A DNA stretch of 64,000 nucleotides from Norana najaformis (taxonomy: Eukaryota; Annelida; Clitellata; Crassiclitellata; Hormogastridae). Positions 13,801 to 26,576 of the stretch are shown one piece after another. A program made the position numbers and the translations under genes. The notes under the pieces were generated by a model that was not told where the DNA came from, did not search any database, and saw only the letters and a list, made by a program, of their open reading frames with translations. How positions within the stretch are numbered: the stretch's first letter is position 1; each line of letters opens with the position of its first letter. Location of the stretch: NCBI GenBank assembly GCA_964023275.1, contig OZ029921.1, positions 10,485,306 to 10,549,305 of the forward strand, given 5' to 3'.

Positions 13801-14041
13801 AGGAAGCCGGATTATTGATTATTCGTGCTTGGACAGTTATTGGCTAAATTTAGAGCCAACATCCAGTGTAATGGCCTAACTTAAGGGCATCTAAAGCATC
13901 TGGCATTTAGGCAAGATGGCCATGGTGACACAAATCTAATGGCAAATTACTATCCAGAATTCTGGAAGAGGACTTTTACAAGAACTGCATTATCATTTGA
14001 AAATATTCAAGGGAAAGAAGGCAGAAATTTGAGTAGCTGAA
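10871..14041. other. No gene recognised
   Basis: Two plus-strand frames were considered. One is 11834-12034 (ATG in a good GCCATGG context, 66 codons, acidic C-terminus DYDFEYDFSFEATID). The other is 12143-12670 (175 codons, no proper ATG at its start). Neither shows a recognisable domain or splice boundaries. A microsatellite lies at 13142-13184, and 13370-13500 is very AT-rich. Confidence 0.4.
13142..13184. repeat. (TA)n then (CATA)n microsatellite
   Basis: An alternating TA tract runs directly into CATA tetranucleotides and ends in CACACA. Confidence 0.9.
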
Positions 14042-14580
14042 ATGAATTTGCCAAAATGTCATACCAGCATACTTACAAGAGGGAATTTTTCCCCAGCTTT
14101 GGACAACGAAGCTACAGTCCCCCTAACACTACTCCGCCCTCCTGTCACCTCATCCTTGAAATTTGGAAGTTGTTCCATAGGTATTGCTGCCCCATCTCTC
14201 TGGAATAAACTCCCACCAGAATTCTGACAATTATCTGACTCATCATATGAACTCACCAATACAAATATCTTGCAATTTCTGTGCAGGTCTTTCACTCAAA
14301 ACTGAAAGCACTTCTCTTCCACAAATACTATCCTGATTCTTCTTTTCCCCTTATCTCACTTTCTGGTTCAATTCCAAACACCCTCCATCAGCAGTCTGAC
14401 TGTCTGCCTAACTGATTCTTGGATCTTGACCTGGAACCAAACACTTTCATCCTATCAATTTGGTTTTGACTCAGCACCTGTTCCCACGACTTAGCTTTCA
14501 TTGGGTGCTGTAGAAATCTCGAGCTTATGATTACTATTACAATGCTTAGTTGCCCAACTGTGTAATCATTAGCGAAGAAC
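14042..14580 (+). mobile_element. LINE C-terminal remnant (CR1/L2-like)
   Basis: The plus strand encodes GIAAPSLWNKLPPEF at about 14180-14227, the hallmark APSLWNSLP segment near the end of CR1/L2 RT proteins. It is followed by a broken tail with Ser/Leu-rich stretches. There are several in-frame stops. It is a 3' fragment only. Confidence 0.65.
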
Positions 14581-15239
14581 ATGTCATGTGCAGTTGATTT
14601 AATATTGTGAAAGCTTTTGTTTACAGTGCTTATGTCCTACATATAGTCAGACAGTTTAGTTTGGTGTGACATTTCAGAGAATTTTATAATTATAAGGTCA
14701 GGTTAATTCATTAAATGCCTCTTTCAACATTAGTCATCAAAGGTGTTGCTCTGGAATTGAAATTTCATAACCATGACCAAGAAATTCATTGTAACAAAGT
14801 TCTTTATAACAAACACTTTATATAGATTCCATAGGGTAAACGAACAGAAAAGTTTAATTTATGCAGATGCTGTACACAAATGATATCCCTACAGCCAGAA
14901 TATTAACGAAGGGTTCTCATTTATTGATGCTAAATTTCTTTCAGTTTAAGTTATTCCAGCACACTTTCAACTGCTGCATCTGGATCTTTCCGTCAGTTCA
15001 TAGCCTCCAGGGACTATGTTAACAAAGGCAAGACAATGGATTTCAGCAAACTCAATTTTACATGATCAGAAACATACCTAGAATGACAAAATATGGAAAT
15101 TGACTGCAGCATAAAACTGTTTCATCGCAGCAGGCACGTCAATTTTAAACTTGTTAGAACAGAAAATGTTTAATCTGAGATATTTCAATTCTTTAACCAA
15201 TTTAATAGATTCTGCCCCAAGGACTAGCTTTCTGTACTG

Positions 15240-15775
15240 CTTATCACAAGGACAAACATAAATAAATCAGACTTTGTTGCACTGAATAGTAGTACATCAA
15301 GTTCTGAACCTTTCTTAACGCACATATATCAATCACAGCAACTTTCTTAACCGTAACATCCATCATTTCTTGAAGTCTACAAACTGAAGCAGACAGCAAA
15401 AATATGTCATCTGCATATACATTGCACCCAATATACCAGTAGGTATGACCAAGGTAGCAATCAATATCTGATCTTTCCATAGCATTAATAACCACACCTG
15501 TATAATAATATGTATGCATATTAAAGAAAACTGGAAAAAGAATATCACCCTGTCTAATTCCACCTGTAATGGAGGTTGGCTTTGAGATTTTATTGTTCAT
15601 TTTCTACGGCAGAGAAGATCTTGCTATACCTGTCAACAACCAGTTTATCCATTCTTGCAGGTAAGCCTTTGTTATTAAGCAGTTTAACAATTTAACATGG
15701 CTGACATGATCAAAAGCTTTCTTTGCACCTAAAGCTGTCAGTAAACATTACTATCATAAGTCACAAAAAAGTCAG
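15240..15775 (-). pseudogene. Reverse transcriptase fragment of a non-LTR element
   Basis: Minus-strand frames read KKAFDHVSHVKLLNCLI (about 15735-15680), then GGIRQGDILFPVFFNMH (about 15560), then an intact CNVYADDIFLLSAS box (about 15420-15380). These are RT motifs in the proper order (AFDxV, GxxQG, YADD). The spacing and the CYLGH segment before YADD differ from the L2-type copies elsewhere in the window, so this is another clade. The frame is broken near the end of the AFD segment. No ends or target duplications were found. Confidence 0.75.
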
Positions 15776-17301
15776 TAACTATGATAAACTACATAGTTTA
15801 TTTGAGCACGATGTATCTGCTGTGTAGGCAATGATATATATGGGTGTGGCGCTTCCTTTTTTTGAATCCTTGGTGATGCAAAGATGCTATATAAATAGCT
15901 ACAAACGCTTAAGTAGCGCCATGCTACAACATAGATCCCATATTGACTGCATCTAACTCAAGCATCTGTCAATTCGTATGACTAACCTAATATTTAGTCT
16001 CGTTCATAGACAGTCACATGGTTAGGTTTCGATTACATATATTATCAAGTTATTCTTCATAAATGTACACGACAACTATGCAGTTCAAAATGCTTAGCTA
16101 CCTTACCTAAGGCCAGCTAATCTCTAAACTATGCAGACAATTTATTAGACTTCCTTTCCCACTTGAAGATCTGTCTTGGAGTTCAATTTTCTTCCAGTCC
16201 CTTGGATGAAAGTTTACAGTTTGGATTCTAAAGTGAAACCGTCCACCTTTCCTTCGGATTTCGATGTGATTCGAATATGGCGATGCCGGCAGACGGCTTC
16301 TTCTCGAACACAGTACATCAATGACTGAAGAATAATCCTTCGTAATCGTTTCTCAAGATCAGTTCACTGACCCTCTTAATTCATTCGATGACAGTTACAC
16401 CGATTATTCGTAACTTTTGATAACTTAAACGAGTATAGTTCAATGATTTCGCACTGCGATGAAGATTTGCAGTTCCTACAGCCATGTCTTGGCTAGGGAT
16501 TACATCTATGGTTCGATTTTCGACCGACTCAACGAACTTTCGACACGTGAGTCATTGGACTTATTTTGTTGCAATTAAGACTCAATTATCTGCGAGTTAC
16601 ACAGTAATTAGTTACCCTTAAATCACTGGAAAACTCGGACTTTTCCACACGAGTAATGTGAAGGCAGTTCAAACGGTCTTAACACCTCCGTTGCTCAAAA
16701 CAAGACAGATGGTTTTCAACGTTCTTTCATTTAAATACCCATCATATATCATCTGCTCCGAAGTGTGACGTATACATCATACGTGGTGAAAACGCGATCA
16801 CCCGATCTGGTTTCCATAGTAAACAGCTGTTTTTGAAATCAATGGCATCCTTCAATTCTGCAGATTCACTGTCTATAATTTCCCCATTGAACATTTGGCT
16901 TGTACAGAAACGCTCAGACAATACAATTTAAATGCTCAGCTAAACTAACTAAAATCTAACTATTTACCTAAGCTGGCCATTTATTAATGAATGTTAAAAC
17001 CCTACCTATTTTATAGCAGGCCAGCTAATCTTACGTCTAAGATCTTAACTAGCTACTCTATCTAGTCTGTACAGTAAACTTAACACTAATAAGTATGTAC
17101 ACAGAAAGCAAGATAAATGCGCAATAAATGGAGGTTCGCTACAATGGGGAGTTTCACATGCTCAAAATTTGGGTCATGTCTCTTCTGTTCCCTATTGCTG
17201 ATGCACCAGAGGTCAGTATTTTCCGAATGATTTTTTCTGTAACAAAACCTTAAGGAATCAGAACATCCTCGACATTGTTAGGTCATTATGCAATGCACAT
17301 G
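15776..17301. other. No gene recognised; candidate minus-strand promoter inside
   Basis: Mostly featureless apart from the CRE/TATA-like arrangement at 16700-16780. Short frames only. Confidence 0.45.
16700..16780 (-). promoter_or_regulatory. Candidate minus-strand core promoter
   Basis: On the minus strand a CRE half-site with TACGTCAC (about 16770) precedes a TATTTAAA box (about 16735) by about 30 bp. About 240 bp further downstream, an ATG (about 16485, context GACATGGCT) opens a 34-codon frame starting MAVGTANLHRSAKSLNYTR. The word arrangement is visible; promoter activity is a guess. It could be the promoter of an unrecognised gene or of a decayed transposon. Confidence 0.2.
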
Positions 17302-17471
17302 GCAGATAGATAAAGTGTGCAGATAGGTAAAGTGTGCAGATAGGTAAAGTGTGCAGATAGGTAAAGTGTGCAGATAGGTAAAGTGTGCAGATAGGTAAAG
17401 TGTGCAGATAGATAAAGTGTGCAGATAGATAAAGTGTGCAGATAGATAAAGTGTGCAGATAGGTAAAGTGT
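17302..17471. repeat. 17-bp minisatellite, exactly ten copies
   Basis: Ten uninterrupted head-to-tail copies of GCAGATAGRTAAAGTGT. The copies are identical except at one purine, which reads A-G-G-G-G-G-A-A-A-G from copy 1 to copy 10. The block pattern suggests expansion by duplicating runs of neighbouring units. The minus-strand frame through it (repeating HTLPICTLYLSAHFTYL) is an artefact of the repeat. Confidence 0.97.
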
Positions 17472-20400
17472 TGGGTTACTTATTATCACAGAACCACAGC
17501 TCAAAACACCTCAGCTATGCTTAAAATTTTATGCAAATCAAAGCTGCACAAATTTGCTTCTAAAACTAAACCAGATCACATGCTATAAAAACTGCTTGGA
17601 TTTGCCTTTAAAATGTGTCAGAATCACTGGCTTCAACTTCCTATCATTTGCTCCTAAATGAAATGAAGTCCCTGTAGCTTGAAACATCTCAGATTTACAC
17701 TAAAATAGTTGAGTCTTTTAATCTAAATTGCTTAAATCAGCTTCTAACATGCATCCAAATCATTTGCTCTATATCACTCAAGATCGCTATACAATCCTTC
17801 AAAATTATCTGTTTCAAATATTTATGATCTGTTCTACAAAAATTCCAAATAGTTTGCTTTTTCTTGTTATTACAAAGTTTCACACAGTTGCTTTCAAAAT
17901 AAAAAAATCATTAAATCAATTGTATTTCTTTAATTTTCACACAACTTCTCCAAAAATGAAGAACATAGCTTGTTCTACAGATATACTTCCAACTACCTCT
18001 GGTAAACCAAAATTCATTTGCTCTAAATCGCGTGCATTTTCTTCTGAAATTAAATTAATCCCTTGTCTTCATTTGGTGAGAATTACTTCTTAAATGCAGC
18101 AAAATACCTGGCAGCTGGGGTTCCATCCCAGACCCTGCTGGGGGGGCTTACAGAGGCCCCTCAACTCCCCAGCTACATAAGAAACTGCCTTACTGATTGA
18201 CATCCTTTATCGCTGGCACATAATCCTAAACTCCTTATGCACCATTAGTGATGACTCCAAGCGCCTACTGGCCATATTAGAGTCAACCTGGAAAATTCTG
18301 TTTTAGTACCAAACCTTTTTTAGTATAAACACATAGGGCACAGACTGTATTAAAATTGGAAAGTGTGTGCAACTTTGTTGGTTTGCATTGCTTCACAGAT
18401 TCCTTGATGCCTTGTCAATTGGCACCTTATGCTTTGGGCAGTTTATTCTCCCCAATTTCAAATCTTGGCATGGTCACTGTCCTTGGCCCCCCTCCCAAAC
18501 AAATAAAAGTTCCCATGACCAGCCATGTCACCTTGTAATGGCATGGACTCATAATAAAATAAACAAAAAGTAGGCTTCATAAGCTAAAATAACCGAGGTT
18601 ACTGTGGAGATGGTATGATGTGAAACATGCTTAATTCATTGCCATACTTATTTATAATTATACATAACTGTATTCAGTTGGTAGCCGAGTTAAATAGTGT
18701 GCATTAATGTAACTAGTGTAAAAGGTTCTTTAAAATACCCCCATTCCTTTCTGTTAGAAATCAAGGTAATGGGCAAGGAAGCTACAGAACCGACTGACAA
18801 CATCCACGTAACATTCCACTCATTATCAACATCTGAGCAGACTGTATAATTACTTGGAAAGCTATTCAGATAACGTGGGAAAATTTGCACTCGTCTTGAA
18901 ATATTCTTCATTGAGGCACTGTTGCCCACTTGAAGGTACCTGATTACAAAAAACCATATCATTTCCTTGCTAGAACTGGAAATGAATATCATAACAGTCT
19001 GAAAACCATAAAACAACATTCAAGAGGTTAAAATGATGCCAGTAATTTCTCAGATATTTCCTAAAGCTCATCCTGTACAACTTCCTGTTACAGTAAATTA
19101 TTGGCATAATTGGAAATGAATATAGGACATTAAATATCCATGACATTCATACCATCAGCCAGCATGAAAACCAATAAGAAATCATCTGAGACAAGATTCA
19201 CAAACAATTCTTATGTAGTGTCTATTAATAAACAATAAAAATTATGACACAAAAGATCAAATCTAGTTCTGATTTAACAGGAAGTAATTAGTCTCTTTAT
19301 AACTGTCTTTCCATCACCTCTAATGGCAGTGGTGTTAATTTACGTCCTTAAGCCGAATTCTAGAATTTTGTCTAATTTGCTTAGACCCTTTCAGCACACA
19401 GCCAACTACATAATCAAAGTAAAAAACATAGAAGGATGCAGGCCCATCAAAGGTAACAAGCTCTAGACTGCAAAAGAGTGTATTGGTATATCAAAACATT
19501 GTATGTCATGATGATTCACTGGGCTAAGCAATCTGTTCATTGATTTTGTGGTTCTGCAAATTTGCAATTATGTTATCCAGGTGGTTATCCAAGTCAATGA
19601 GACTACGTTAGGCTCAGGATTTGATCAAAATGAACCCTATTTCAGCAGCATCCTTTACAGCTGAAATCCTGTAAAACCTGACCAGTCACACGCTCTAATT
19701 AAATAACATCAACAGAACCACCAACAAGCAATTCCACGGCAGCTGATGTCATTTGTCTGATTTATAAAGGCAACCATTGATGTAGGTTGCAAGGAATACT
19801 ACTCAGTTTTAGACTTTCTATCAAATTTCAAAACCGTACTCTGTATATCTTTGCAAATTGAGTCTAACTCAGAAGACAATGTTATGCATTTGCAACTTAC
19901 TTTTCTCCAGTTGCCATCACTGTTGGTGCACAGAATGTAACCCTAGTCACAGTCGGTCAGAGCTTTGCATTTGTTGACCTATGAGAAAAATTCAATAATC
20001 TGCTTTAGTCTTTATATGCAGTAGACATCTCCCAGGCCAAAATCAGTTTCACCTTCAGTCTGATCCATGGAGAAACAGTAGTATAAATACCTATTTAATT
20101 ATATTAAACACAACAATAACTAACAGTGGTTTTCTTTCAAAATCTTAAATACACAGAAAGAAACTGCAAACAGCTGATACAAAAAAAACTGCTTAAAAAT
20201 TTACTAAAATTCTGAAAGATCTGCAAATAAACAGAGCTCTTAACCCATTAACCAATAAATATTTTTAGATTTTATTGTGACCTCTGCCAAATTTGCTTGA
20301 TTCCATTGCATGTGGTTTGTGGCGTAGATTCCATTTCATCCCTTAAGGGTAAAAACTATTTTTCGTCAACCACTGATGACTGGGCTAAAGTGCAAAGAAG

Positions 20401-22795
20401 AAATTTGTTTAAAATTTAATTCTGAACAAGTGTTCATCATTTATTCCCTTGAATCTGCTTGTTTTTTTAAACAGTGCAGTTTGAACAGCTGACATTACCA
20501 AAAACTTCATTACTGTCAATCAAGAAACACCAAATTTGTCATAGTTTATCACAAAAGGCTGCAAATTATGTTTGCTCTTTTACAAGGTGTTCAAGTTCTA
20601 GATCAACATACATAACCAATGAAGGGTTATTTATGTGGCTTGTTTGGTTTATATACATATACACAAATTCGTGCAGACTTTGAACACAGCCACACTCTCA
20701 TCCACACACACTTCACAATTTGGACTGGTATGCAGTTTTCCAGCTGATGCTCAGGTGAGTGAGGAAAGGTCAAACGTTGTACAGATGATCAAAGGCTCGG
20801 TTGTCAGAAGGCAAGCAGTTGGTATTGTTATTAATGTGAAAATAAGTCAGAATCAACTCAAACCTGTTGTATGTCATGCTGATTCGCAGACCAAGCATCT
20901 CCAGAATGCTATCGGTCCTTTATGAGTCTTCACAGCTGCGTATTTAGACGCGCCCCATTACCAGAATAAGTGCTAAGAATGGCCGAACGTCACTTCCCCG
21001 TACCCCGTCTACATCGGTCCAACTATTGGTTCGTGCATGCGGTTTCCCATCTATGTTCGAAAGAACTCGCTGGCACAACGATTCGTTTTGGTAACATTGT
21101 GATTTACAAAGTTGCGTGAAAAACGTTCGAATGTAGTTCACCCACAGTCAGCTTTCGTCAGTGTGAACAAGCGGACCAACGCATTCCGTAAAATCTTTCA
21201 ATTAATCTTTTCACACTGGCTGACGCAACATCAAAGCCAGCCTAACCGACACAGCACTACCATTATGAAATTTCGTCCTCAGATTCGCTGGGAAGGTCTA
21301 ATAGATCGCTAGTATGAACGTTAATAATCGTACTAAAACTTTCACTGTCCCAATCAGTGATCGTAACTAAACCATCAAAGTGTTTATCTGAGTCCGGTTC
21401 TCTAAAAAGTGCACCCGTAACATCCGTAACCTTCGCTGATCATAGCAATCAGTATAATATTATAGCAAGTAACAACGAGAAAATCGCCGACTTTCAACTT
21501 AAAGATCTCTGCAACCATTCCATTCTGTGCATGAATGACCAATGGGAAAATTGTAGCCTATTTATCGCTCTAATTAATGGTGCACGTTTACACAGAACTT
21601 CTGGTACTTCAACCGCTTTAGTAACATACCTAAAATGTCTCAAATTGGCACCTGTGGCAGGCGCTGAAGGTTGTGATGTCGCAATTTTGCACCTGTGGCG
21701 GCGAAGTCCAGTAATTTTTATAAGCACCTATAATGCTATATACTGGTAATGCAATTTAATGCAACCTTTTGTTTGAATTAGCATCCTTTCAGAAACTCTC
21801 AGGTCCCGAATTCTGGCAGAAAAGCGAGTTTTACAGTTAGGCCTACAAGCAGCTGCGCTATCCCACAGAAGACCGACTAAAATATCCATCATTTGCTAAA
21901 TGAAGCATTGATATGTAGGCCTAACAATGAACTTGAATTGCAAATACTTCACCGTACATACCATAATCAGACATCAAGCAGAAAAATTCTCCTTTAATTT
22001 GCCGCCTAATCATGTAAAGAAATGCCTGTTGGACTGAAACAATCAGAACAACTTATTCAATTACTTCATACGTAGCCTATAACTAAACGTTTATAATTAT
22101 TACTGTTTAGGTACCCATATTCTGACGTCTATGCAGTTGGTATATGACTAGCAACACAAGCTCACAATTTGGAATGTTGGATTGCTGTTATCATAGTTCT
22201 GCCTCAGCCGAGACATCCTTCGAAAGGACCAAGCTTCTGAGCTTCGTGTAGGTCAGGATGTCACAGCGCATTGTAATGAACGTCTCAAACATCACCTGCT
22301 CACAGGCCCGAAGTGAAATTTGGAGAAAAATACGACCATGTCGCACTGGATGAGCGGTGCCGTGGTTGAAAGCAAATCATGTTATCCAAGGTTTGTATTG
22401 CATCTTCTTCCGCGGGACCAGCAAATTTTTTCGGGAACAACAGATTTGTTCGTGTTAAAAAATATTTTCGCGTTATCAGTTTCGCGTTAAAGGAACTAAT
22501 TTACATTGAAAACCATTGATGCCGGAAAGGACTAAGCTCGTTTTCGTGTTACCCAGTATCTTGTTTCGAGAAGCGTCTACGCAAGAATGTCTCCGTGGAT
22601 TTTTTCTTGCTGAAGCCAAATTGTCGCTCTGGCATCAAAGGTAGGCCTACTTGCTTCCAAATAGCAGACCATCTGCCGAGTGATTAAAAGCGATGTTCTG
22701 TTTGGCTGATCTGGATTGATTTCGTCTCTGCGCTTTAGCTGAACGATCCCTCAAACATTACGACCATGCTTCTTAGTAGTATTTATAGTTATAAT
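17472..22795. other. Long stretch without a recognised gene
   Basis: Over 5 kb of mostly AT-rich DNA. The frames at 17728-18093, 20635-20925, 21112-21312 and 21357-21749 have no family I recognise. The stretch from about 20940 to 21760 and around 22200-22640 is richer in CpG than its surroundings and could hide exons or a promoter. A CAG/GTGAGT donor-like site is at about 20755. I cannot support a gene. Confidence 0.4.
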
Positions 22796-22799
22796 TATT

Positions 22800-23275
22800 A
22801 TTATTAATTAAAAACTTATAGAGCGCCGGTGTCTAATGCACAAGGCATCAACCGATGGCGCTTCAGATTTAATCCGCATTCAGGTCGATATCCAGAACAG
22901 CAGTCCACTAAGACGGAGGGGCAGCCGACTGCGGATAAGCCAACTGAAAAGGTAAGTCTTAAGTCGAGAACGAAATGACACAGAATGAGCATAACGGACT
23001 GATGCAGGAAGAGAATTCCAAGAAATGTTCTAGTTTCTGGCACAACAAGAACAAGGCATTCAGATGACCTGGTTGAATAATGATGAGTTTGAGGAGTAAG
23101 GACTGATTGTAAGTATTGTGGTTGTCCAGATTTCAATGTTTTGTAAACTATAAGCCCCAATTTAAAAGAAATTCTTTGCTGAATAGGAAGCCAATGCAAG
23201 GATTTAAGTACAGGGGTTATACGCTCATATTTTGATGTAACAGTTAAGGCTCTGGCCAAAGAGCTGTATTCTTTG
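22800..23275 (-). mobile_element. L2/CR1-like LINE 3' end
   Basis: Minus-strand frame 23259-22816 starts with ARALTVTSKYERITPVLKSL and HWLPIQQRISFK, the RT C-terminal block of L2/CR1 elements, and runs into the 3' UTR. The element ends in an AT-rich ATT-type tail at about 22790-22815. The same 3' UTR recurs at 52390-52860. Truncated at its 5' side. Confidence 0.8.
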
Positions 23276-23401
23276 AATAAGGTGTAAACAAGTGTTACCT
23301 TCGCTAGAAATATTCGTAAAGCCGCTTAAGATCTATTTGTACCACATTGTTTTTGTTGTCTGACCTCTGTTACCACCCACGCCTAGGATTCCTTGCTCAG
23401 C

Positions 23402-23413
23402 TGCTGGACATAT
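23402..23413. repeat. Target-site duplication, left copy
   Basis: TGCTGGACATAT, identical to 26577-26588. The pair brackets the LINE between them. Confidence 0.9.
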
Positions 23414-23439
23414 CATCATCATCATCAGTCACCATGGGT

Positions 23440-23799
23440 TCAGCGCCCGTAGGTGCTTGATGCGCGCTTCACCATCTCCGTCCAATTGTCTCTATCCTGT
23501 GCCAGGTGGCTTAGTTGTTGTAAGGAATTATTACTGCACCAAGAGATTATGTCGTCTACCCACTCTCTGTTAGGGCGTCCTCTTCTGTTCTTCCCTCCCA
23601 TCCTGTCAAACACTATCGTCTTGAGTATTCTGGAGTCATCCATTCTACATATATGCCCAAATAATTGCAATTTTCTGCGGATTAGTTTTTGGAGTAAAGT
23701 TGTTCTTGGGCCAATTTGCTTGTATAGCTCTTCGTTCATCATCTTTCTTCGCCAGCCGATTCTCAGTACTTTCCGATAACATGTTCTTTCAAATGCCAT
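23440..23799 (-). pseudogene. LINE RT C-terminal region
   Basis: A 119-codon frame with FERTCYRKVLRIGWRRKMMN, then RRKLQLFGHICRMDDSRILK and NRRGRPNREWVDDI. It is the conserved C-terminal module that follows RT in this LINE group (R-LL-H--RM, then a GRP--W basic/aromatic block). It is out of frame with the upstream RT part. The opposite-strand frames over this LINE are not genes. Confidence 0.85.
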
Positions 23800-23840
23800 T
23801 ACTCTTCAATTTCTTTGGTTATTACCCACGTCTCGCATGC

Positions 23841-25350
23841 TTACATGGCCCCACTGAACACGCAAGTATCTAGCACCGCCAACTTGGTCTTCAACATTAT
23901 CTCTTTGCTTTTCCAGATCTTGTTTAAGGTAGCGAGAGCCGCTTTGGCCTTGGCAAATCTTAAAGTTACTTCTCTCTTGCAGCTCAGGTCGTGCGTGAAT
24001 GTACTTCCCAGATATACGAACTCTTTGACATTTTCGATTTCCTCGCCATCTATTGTTATCTGCCAGTCGATTGTATCGCTGCCAAATACCATCGTTTTTG
24101 TCTTTGCCGTGTTTACAACCAAGCCGTATGGCTTACTATCTAATACCAATCTCGTTAATGTTCTTTCTAGCCTCCTACTACTCTCTTCAATTACATCTAT
24201 ATCATCGGCAAACCTCAGGTTGTTTATTGCTAGACCTTGCACTAAGATTCTTCCGCCGTTCTCTTTGACGCCATCCATGGCTCTCTCTAAAACTGTAATA
24301 AACACTTCAGGTGATATCGGATCCCCTTGTCTTGTTCCTTTATCAGTCTTGAACCAGTCTCCTCGCACATTCTGCAGTCGAACTGCTGCTACCCCACACT
24401 GGTTTATGTTTTCCAGAACTTTTATCAGTTTTTCACACACCCCATACGACCTCAAAACTGCCCAAGTTACTTTTTGATCGATGTTATCGAATGCCTTCTG
24501 AAAGTCCACAAAGCAGTTGTAGATTTTTTTCTTTTCTCCTTGCTTTTTCCGCTATCAGTCTCAAGGACAGGATCTGGTGAACTGTGCACCTGTCCTTTCG
24601 AAATCCTGCCTGTTCGTCTGCCAGATGTTCTTCCATCTGAGCCTGCCATCTTTTGGTTAGAATCATCATTAGAATTTTTCCCACATGGCTAATCAGAGCT
24701 ATGGTCCGATAATTCTTACAGTCTTGAGTACTTCCCTTCTTGTGTATAGTTATCAGAAGTAACTTCTTCCATATTTCCGGCACTGCACCCGTTTGCCATG
24801 CCTTATTGCACATGTGATGTAATAGTTTCAGTAGCTTTGATCCCCCGTATTTGAGCATCTCGCCAGTGACCCCGTCTATCCCCGGGATTTTGTTCTTCTT
24901 CGGGCGTTTTACCGCCCATTCCACTTCCTCCAGGAGAATGCCATCATCTGGCTCGTCTGTTTGCTGTGGTGGAGTAATCTCCTTCAATGACTCAATTAGC
25001 TTTTTTGAAGCCGTTATATCCCGTTGCTCCTGATATAGACTGCTACAATATCTTGTCCATCTCTCGAGTATCTCTTTCTTCTCGGTAAGCACCTTATGGT
25101 TTTCATCTTTGACTGTAATTTGTCTGGGGTGCCACGTTCTGTTGATGTTCCGTAGCAGCTTGAATACTTCTCGAGTCTTGTGTTCTCCATAATATTTCTC
25201 GACTTCTTTGCAGGTATCTTCCAGCCATCTGCTTTTGTCTGCTCTCGATGCTTTCCCCACTTCATTACATTTGGTCCTGTATTGCTCTCCTGATTGTGTA
25301 GATTGGTATCTGTTTAACTTCAGCAGTCGTTTCTCCTTCACCAACCTCAT
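23841..25350 (-). pseudogene. LINE reverse transcriptase, split by frameshift
   Basis: The frame 25350-24484 covers the linker and RT fingers (VEWAVKRPKKNKIPGIDGVT, KGSTQDCKNYRTIALISHVG, LADEQAGFRKDR). The frame 24509-23841 then continues with MDFQKAFDNIDQKV, KGTRQGDPISPEVF, LRFADDIDVIEESSRR (the catalytic FADD box) and KEFVYLGSTFTHD. The two frames overlap in DNA and differ by one base in an A run at about 24527. The catalytic Asp pair is intact. The domain ends at a TAA near 23840, where family members continue with a CETW segment, visible just beyond the stop in the same frame. Confidence 0.9.
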
Positions 25351-26453
25351 GGTTTCCGCCGATATCCACTTTTTTTGATGACTTCCTCTTCTGGAATTGT
25401 TTGTTTAACTGCTTCGCACAACAGTTCTGTTAACTGTTCTGCTTCAATATCCTCATAAGCGTCAAGTAACCCTTCTACATATGTGGTATATCCAGATTTC
25501 ACTACATCCCTCTCCAGCTGAGTAAGGTCTCTTCTCCTTTCGTAAGGTACCCTTCTGTTTCTTTTCAGTTTTAGCTTAATGTTTGCCATGACCAGGCTAT
25601 GATCGGAATCTATATCAGCTCCTTGGAAGGTGCGACATAGTTGGACCGATGTCGCCCACCTTTTGTCTATCAGTATCAGGTCAATCATATTCTTCGTTTT
25701 TCCGTCTGCTGATGCCCAAGTCCATTTCCTACAGCTTTTCTGTTGGAATTTGGAGTTGCAGATAGACAAGTTGTATTGCTGATCAAACTCCAAGAGATGT
25801 TCGCCTCTTTCATTTCTTTCTCCATATCCGAATTTGCCCATGACTGTCTCCCATCCCTTCTCATCTGACCCGATTTTCGCGTTCCAATCTCCCATTAGTA
25901 TTATTATGTCCTTCCGTGGTACTTCGTCCAGTGTTTTATCTAGTTCTTCATAGAACTGTTCTAGTTCTTCCTCAGAGCTGTCCGTTGTGGCCGCATACGC
26001 TTGTATCACCGTGATGTTGAACGGTCTTGCTGAAAATCTGGCAGCCATCATTCTCGGGTTAATTGGGTTGTATCCAAGCAGTGATCTTTTGGCTTTGCGG
26101 CTTATCAGGAACCCAACTCCCGCTTCATGTCTGGTTTCATGTCCTGACCAGATGACTTTCCCTCCTCCAATTTCACCCGATTTGGTCCATCTCATCTCGC
26201 TAAGCCCCAAGATGTCCCAGTGATAGCAGTTCATCTCCTCTCTTAGCAGTTCTAGCTTCCCAGCTGCGTTGAGTGTTCGCACGTCCCACGTTCCCACCGT
26301 CAGGATATCTCCAGTAAGCTTCATCTTTCTGTCTTCCCTGATTCCGGTAGCCGATTTTTCGATCCAACCCCGGTTTCTCGGTTGGGGACGCGGACCTTGA
26401 TCACCCGGACGACGTCCGAGCCGGTATCCCTGTTGACGTGTTGCGCTCATCAA
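25347..26453 (-). pseudogene. LINE endonuclease domain
   Basis: A 368-codon frame carrying an AP-endonuclease-like (exonuclease-endonuclease-phosphatase) domain that nicks target DNA for reverse transcription. Visible blocks in order are TVGTWDVRTLNA (residues about 52-63), LGLSEMRWTKSGEI, HEAGVGFLIS, ILMGDWNAKIGSDEKG, RKWTWASADGKTKNMIDLIL and IDSDHSLVMANI (the SDH box). The first block normally reads WNVR, with Asn in the active site; here it is Asp, so activity would probably be lost. The frame ends at 25347, where a one-base change in an A run separates it from the RT. Related proteins are often labelled craniofacial development protein 2-like in databases; that is a LINE product, not a host gene. 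Confidence 0.88.
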
Positions 26454-26576
26454 GTTTCATTCGTGTTTCTTTTTTACTGCCAGAGTATCGACACACATCT
26501 GGCAAGCCCTCCTCCTTTCACTGGGCTTGGGACCGGCACCTCCATATGCTGGATTGCATATCTCGGTGGCGGAGTT

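Larger units (their letters stand above)
23414..26576 (-). mobile_element. APE-type LINE (RTE-like), complete but broken
   Basis: A 3.16-kb minus-strand non-LTR retrotransposon bounded by a perfect 12-bp target duplication. Order on the minus strand is a short 5' UTR, an AP-like endonuclease, reverse transcriptase, a C-terminal region, and an ATG/GAT trinucleotide 3' tail (plus-strand ATC repeats at 23412-23428). Short trinucleotide tails and an endonuclease-RT layout fit RTE-like elements, but the clade call is tentative. The coding frame shifts near 25371-25377 (run of seven A) and near 24527 (another A run). It is stopped at about 23840 by TAA within a conserved AMY-CETW-like segment, then shifts again near 23800. 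The intact TSD plus few lesions suggests a fairly recent insertion. Confidence 0.92.

Noticed and set aside
17302..17471. CRISPR-like array
   Set aside because: Units are contiguous 17-mers with no spacers, and the setting is eukaryotic; a minisatellite.
18110..18180. B-box-like GGGTTCCATCCCAG suggesting a SINE
   Set aside because: No A box at the right distance and no tail; left unannotated.
22200..22640. Possible gene in a CpG-enriched stretch with repeated TTCGCGTTA words
   Set aside because: No open frame of useful length and no splice-bounded exon could be supported.
23815..24477. 220-codon plus-strand frame opposite the LINE RT
   Set aside because: Antisense to a clear RT with FADD box; no motif of its own.
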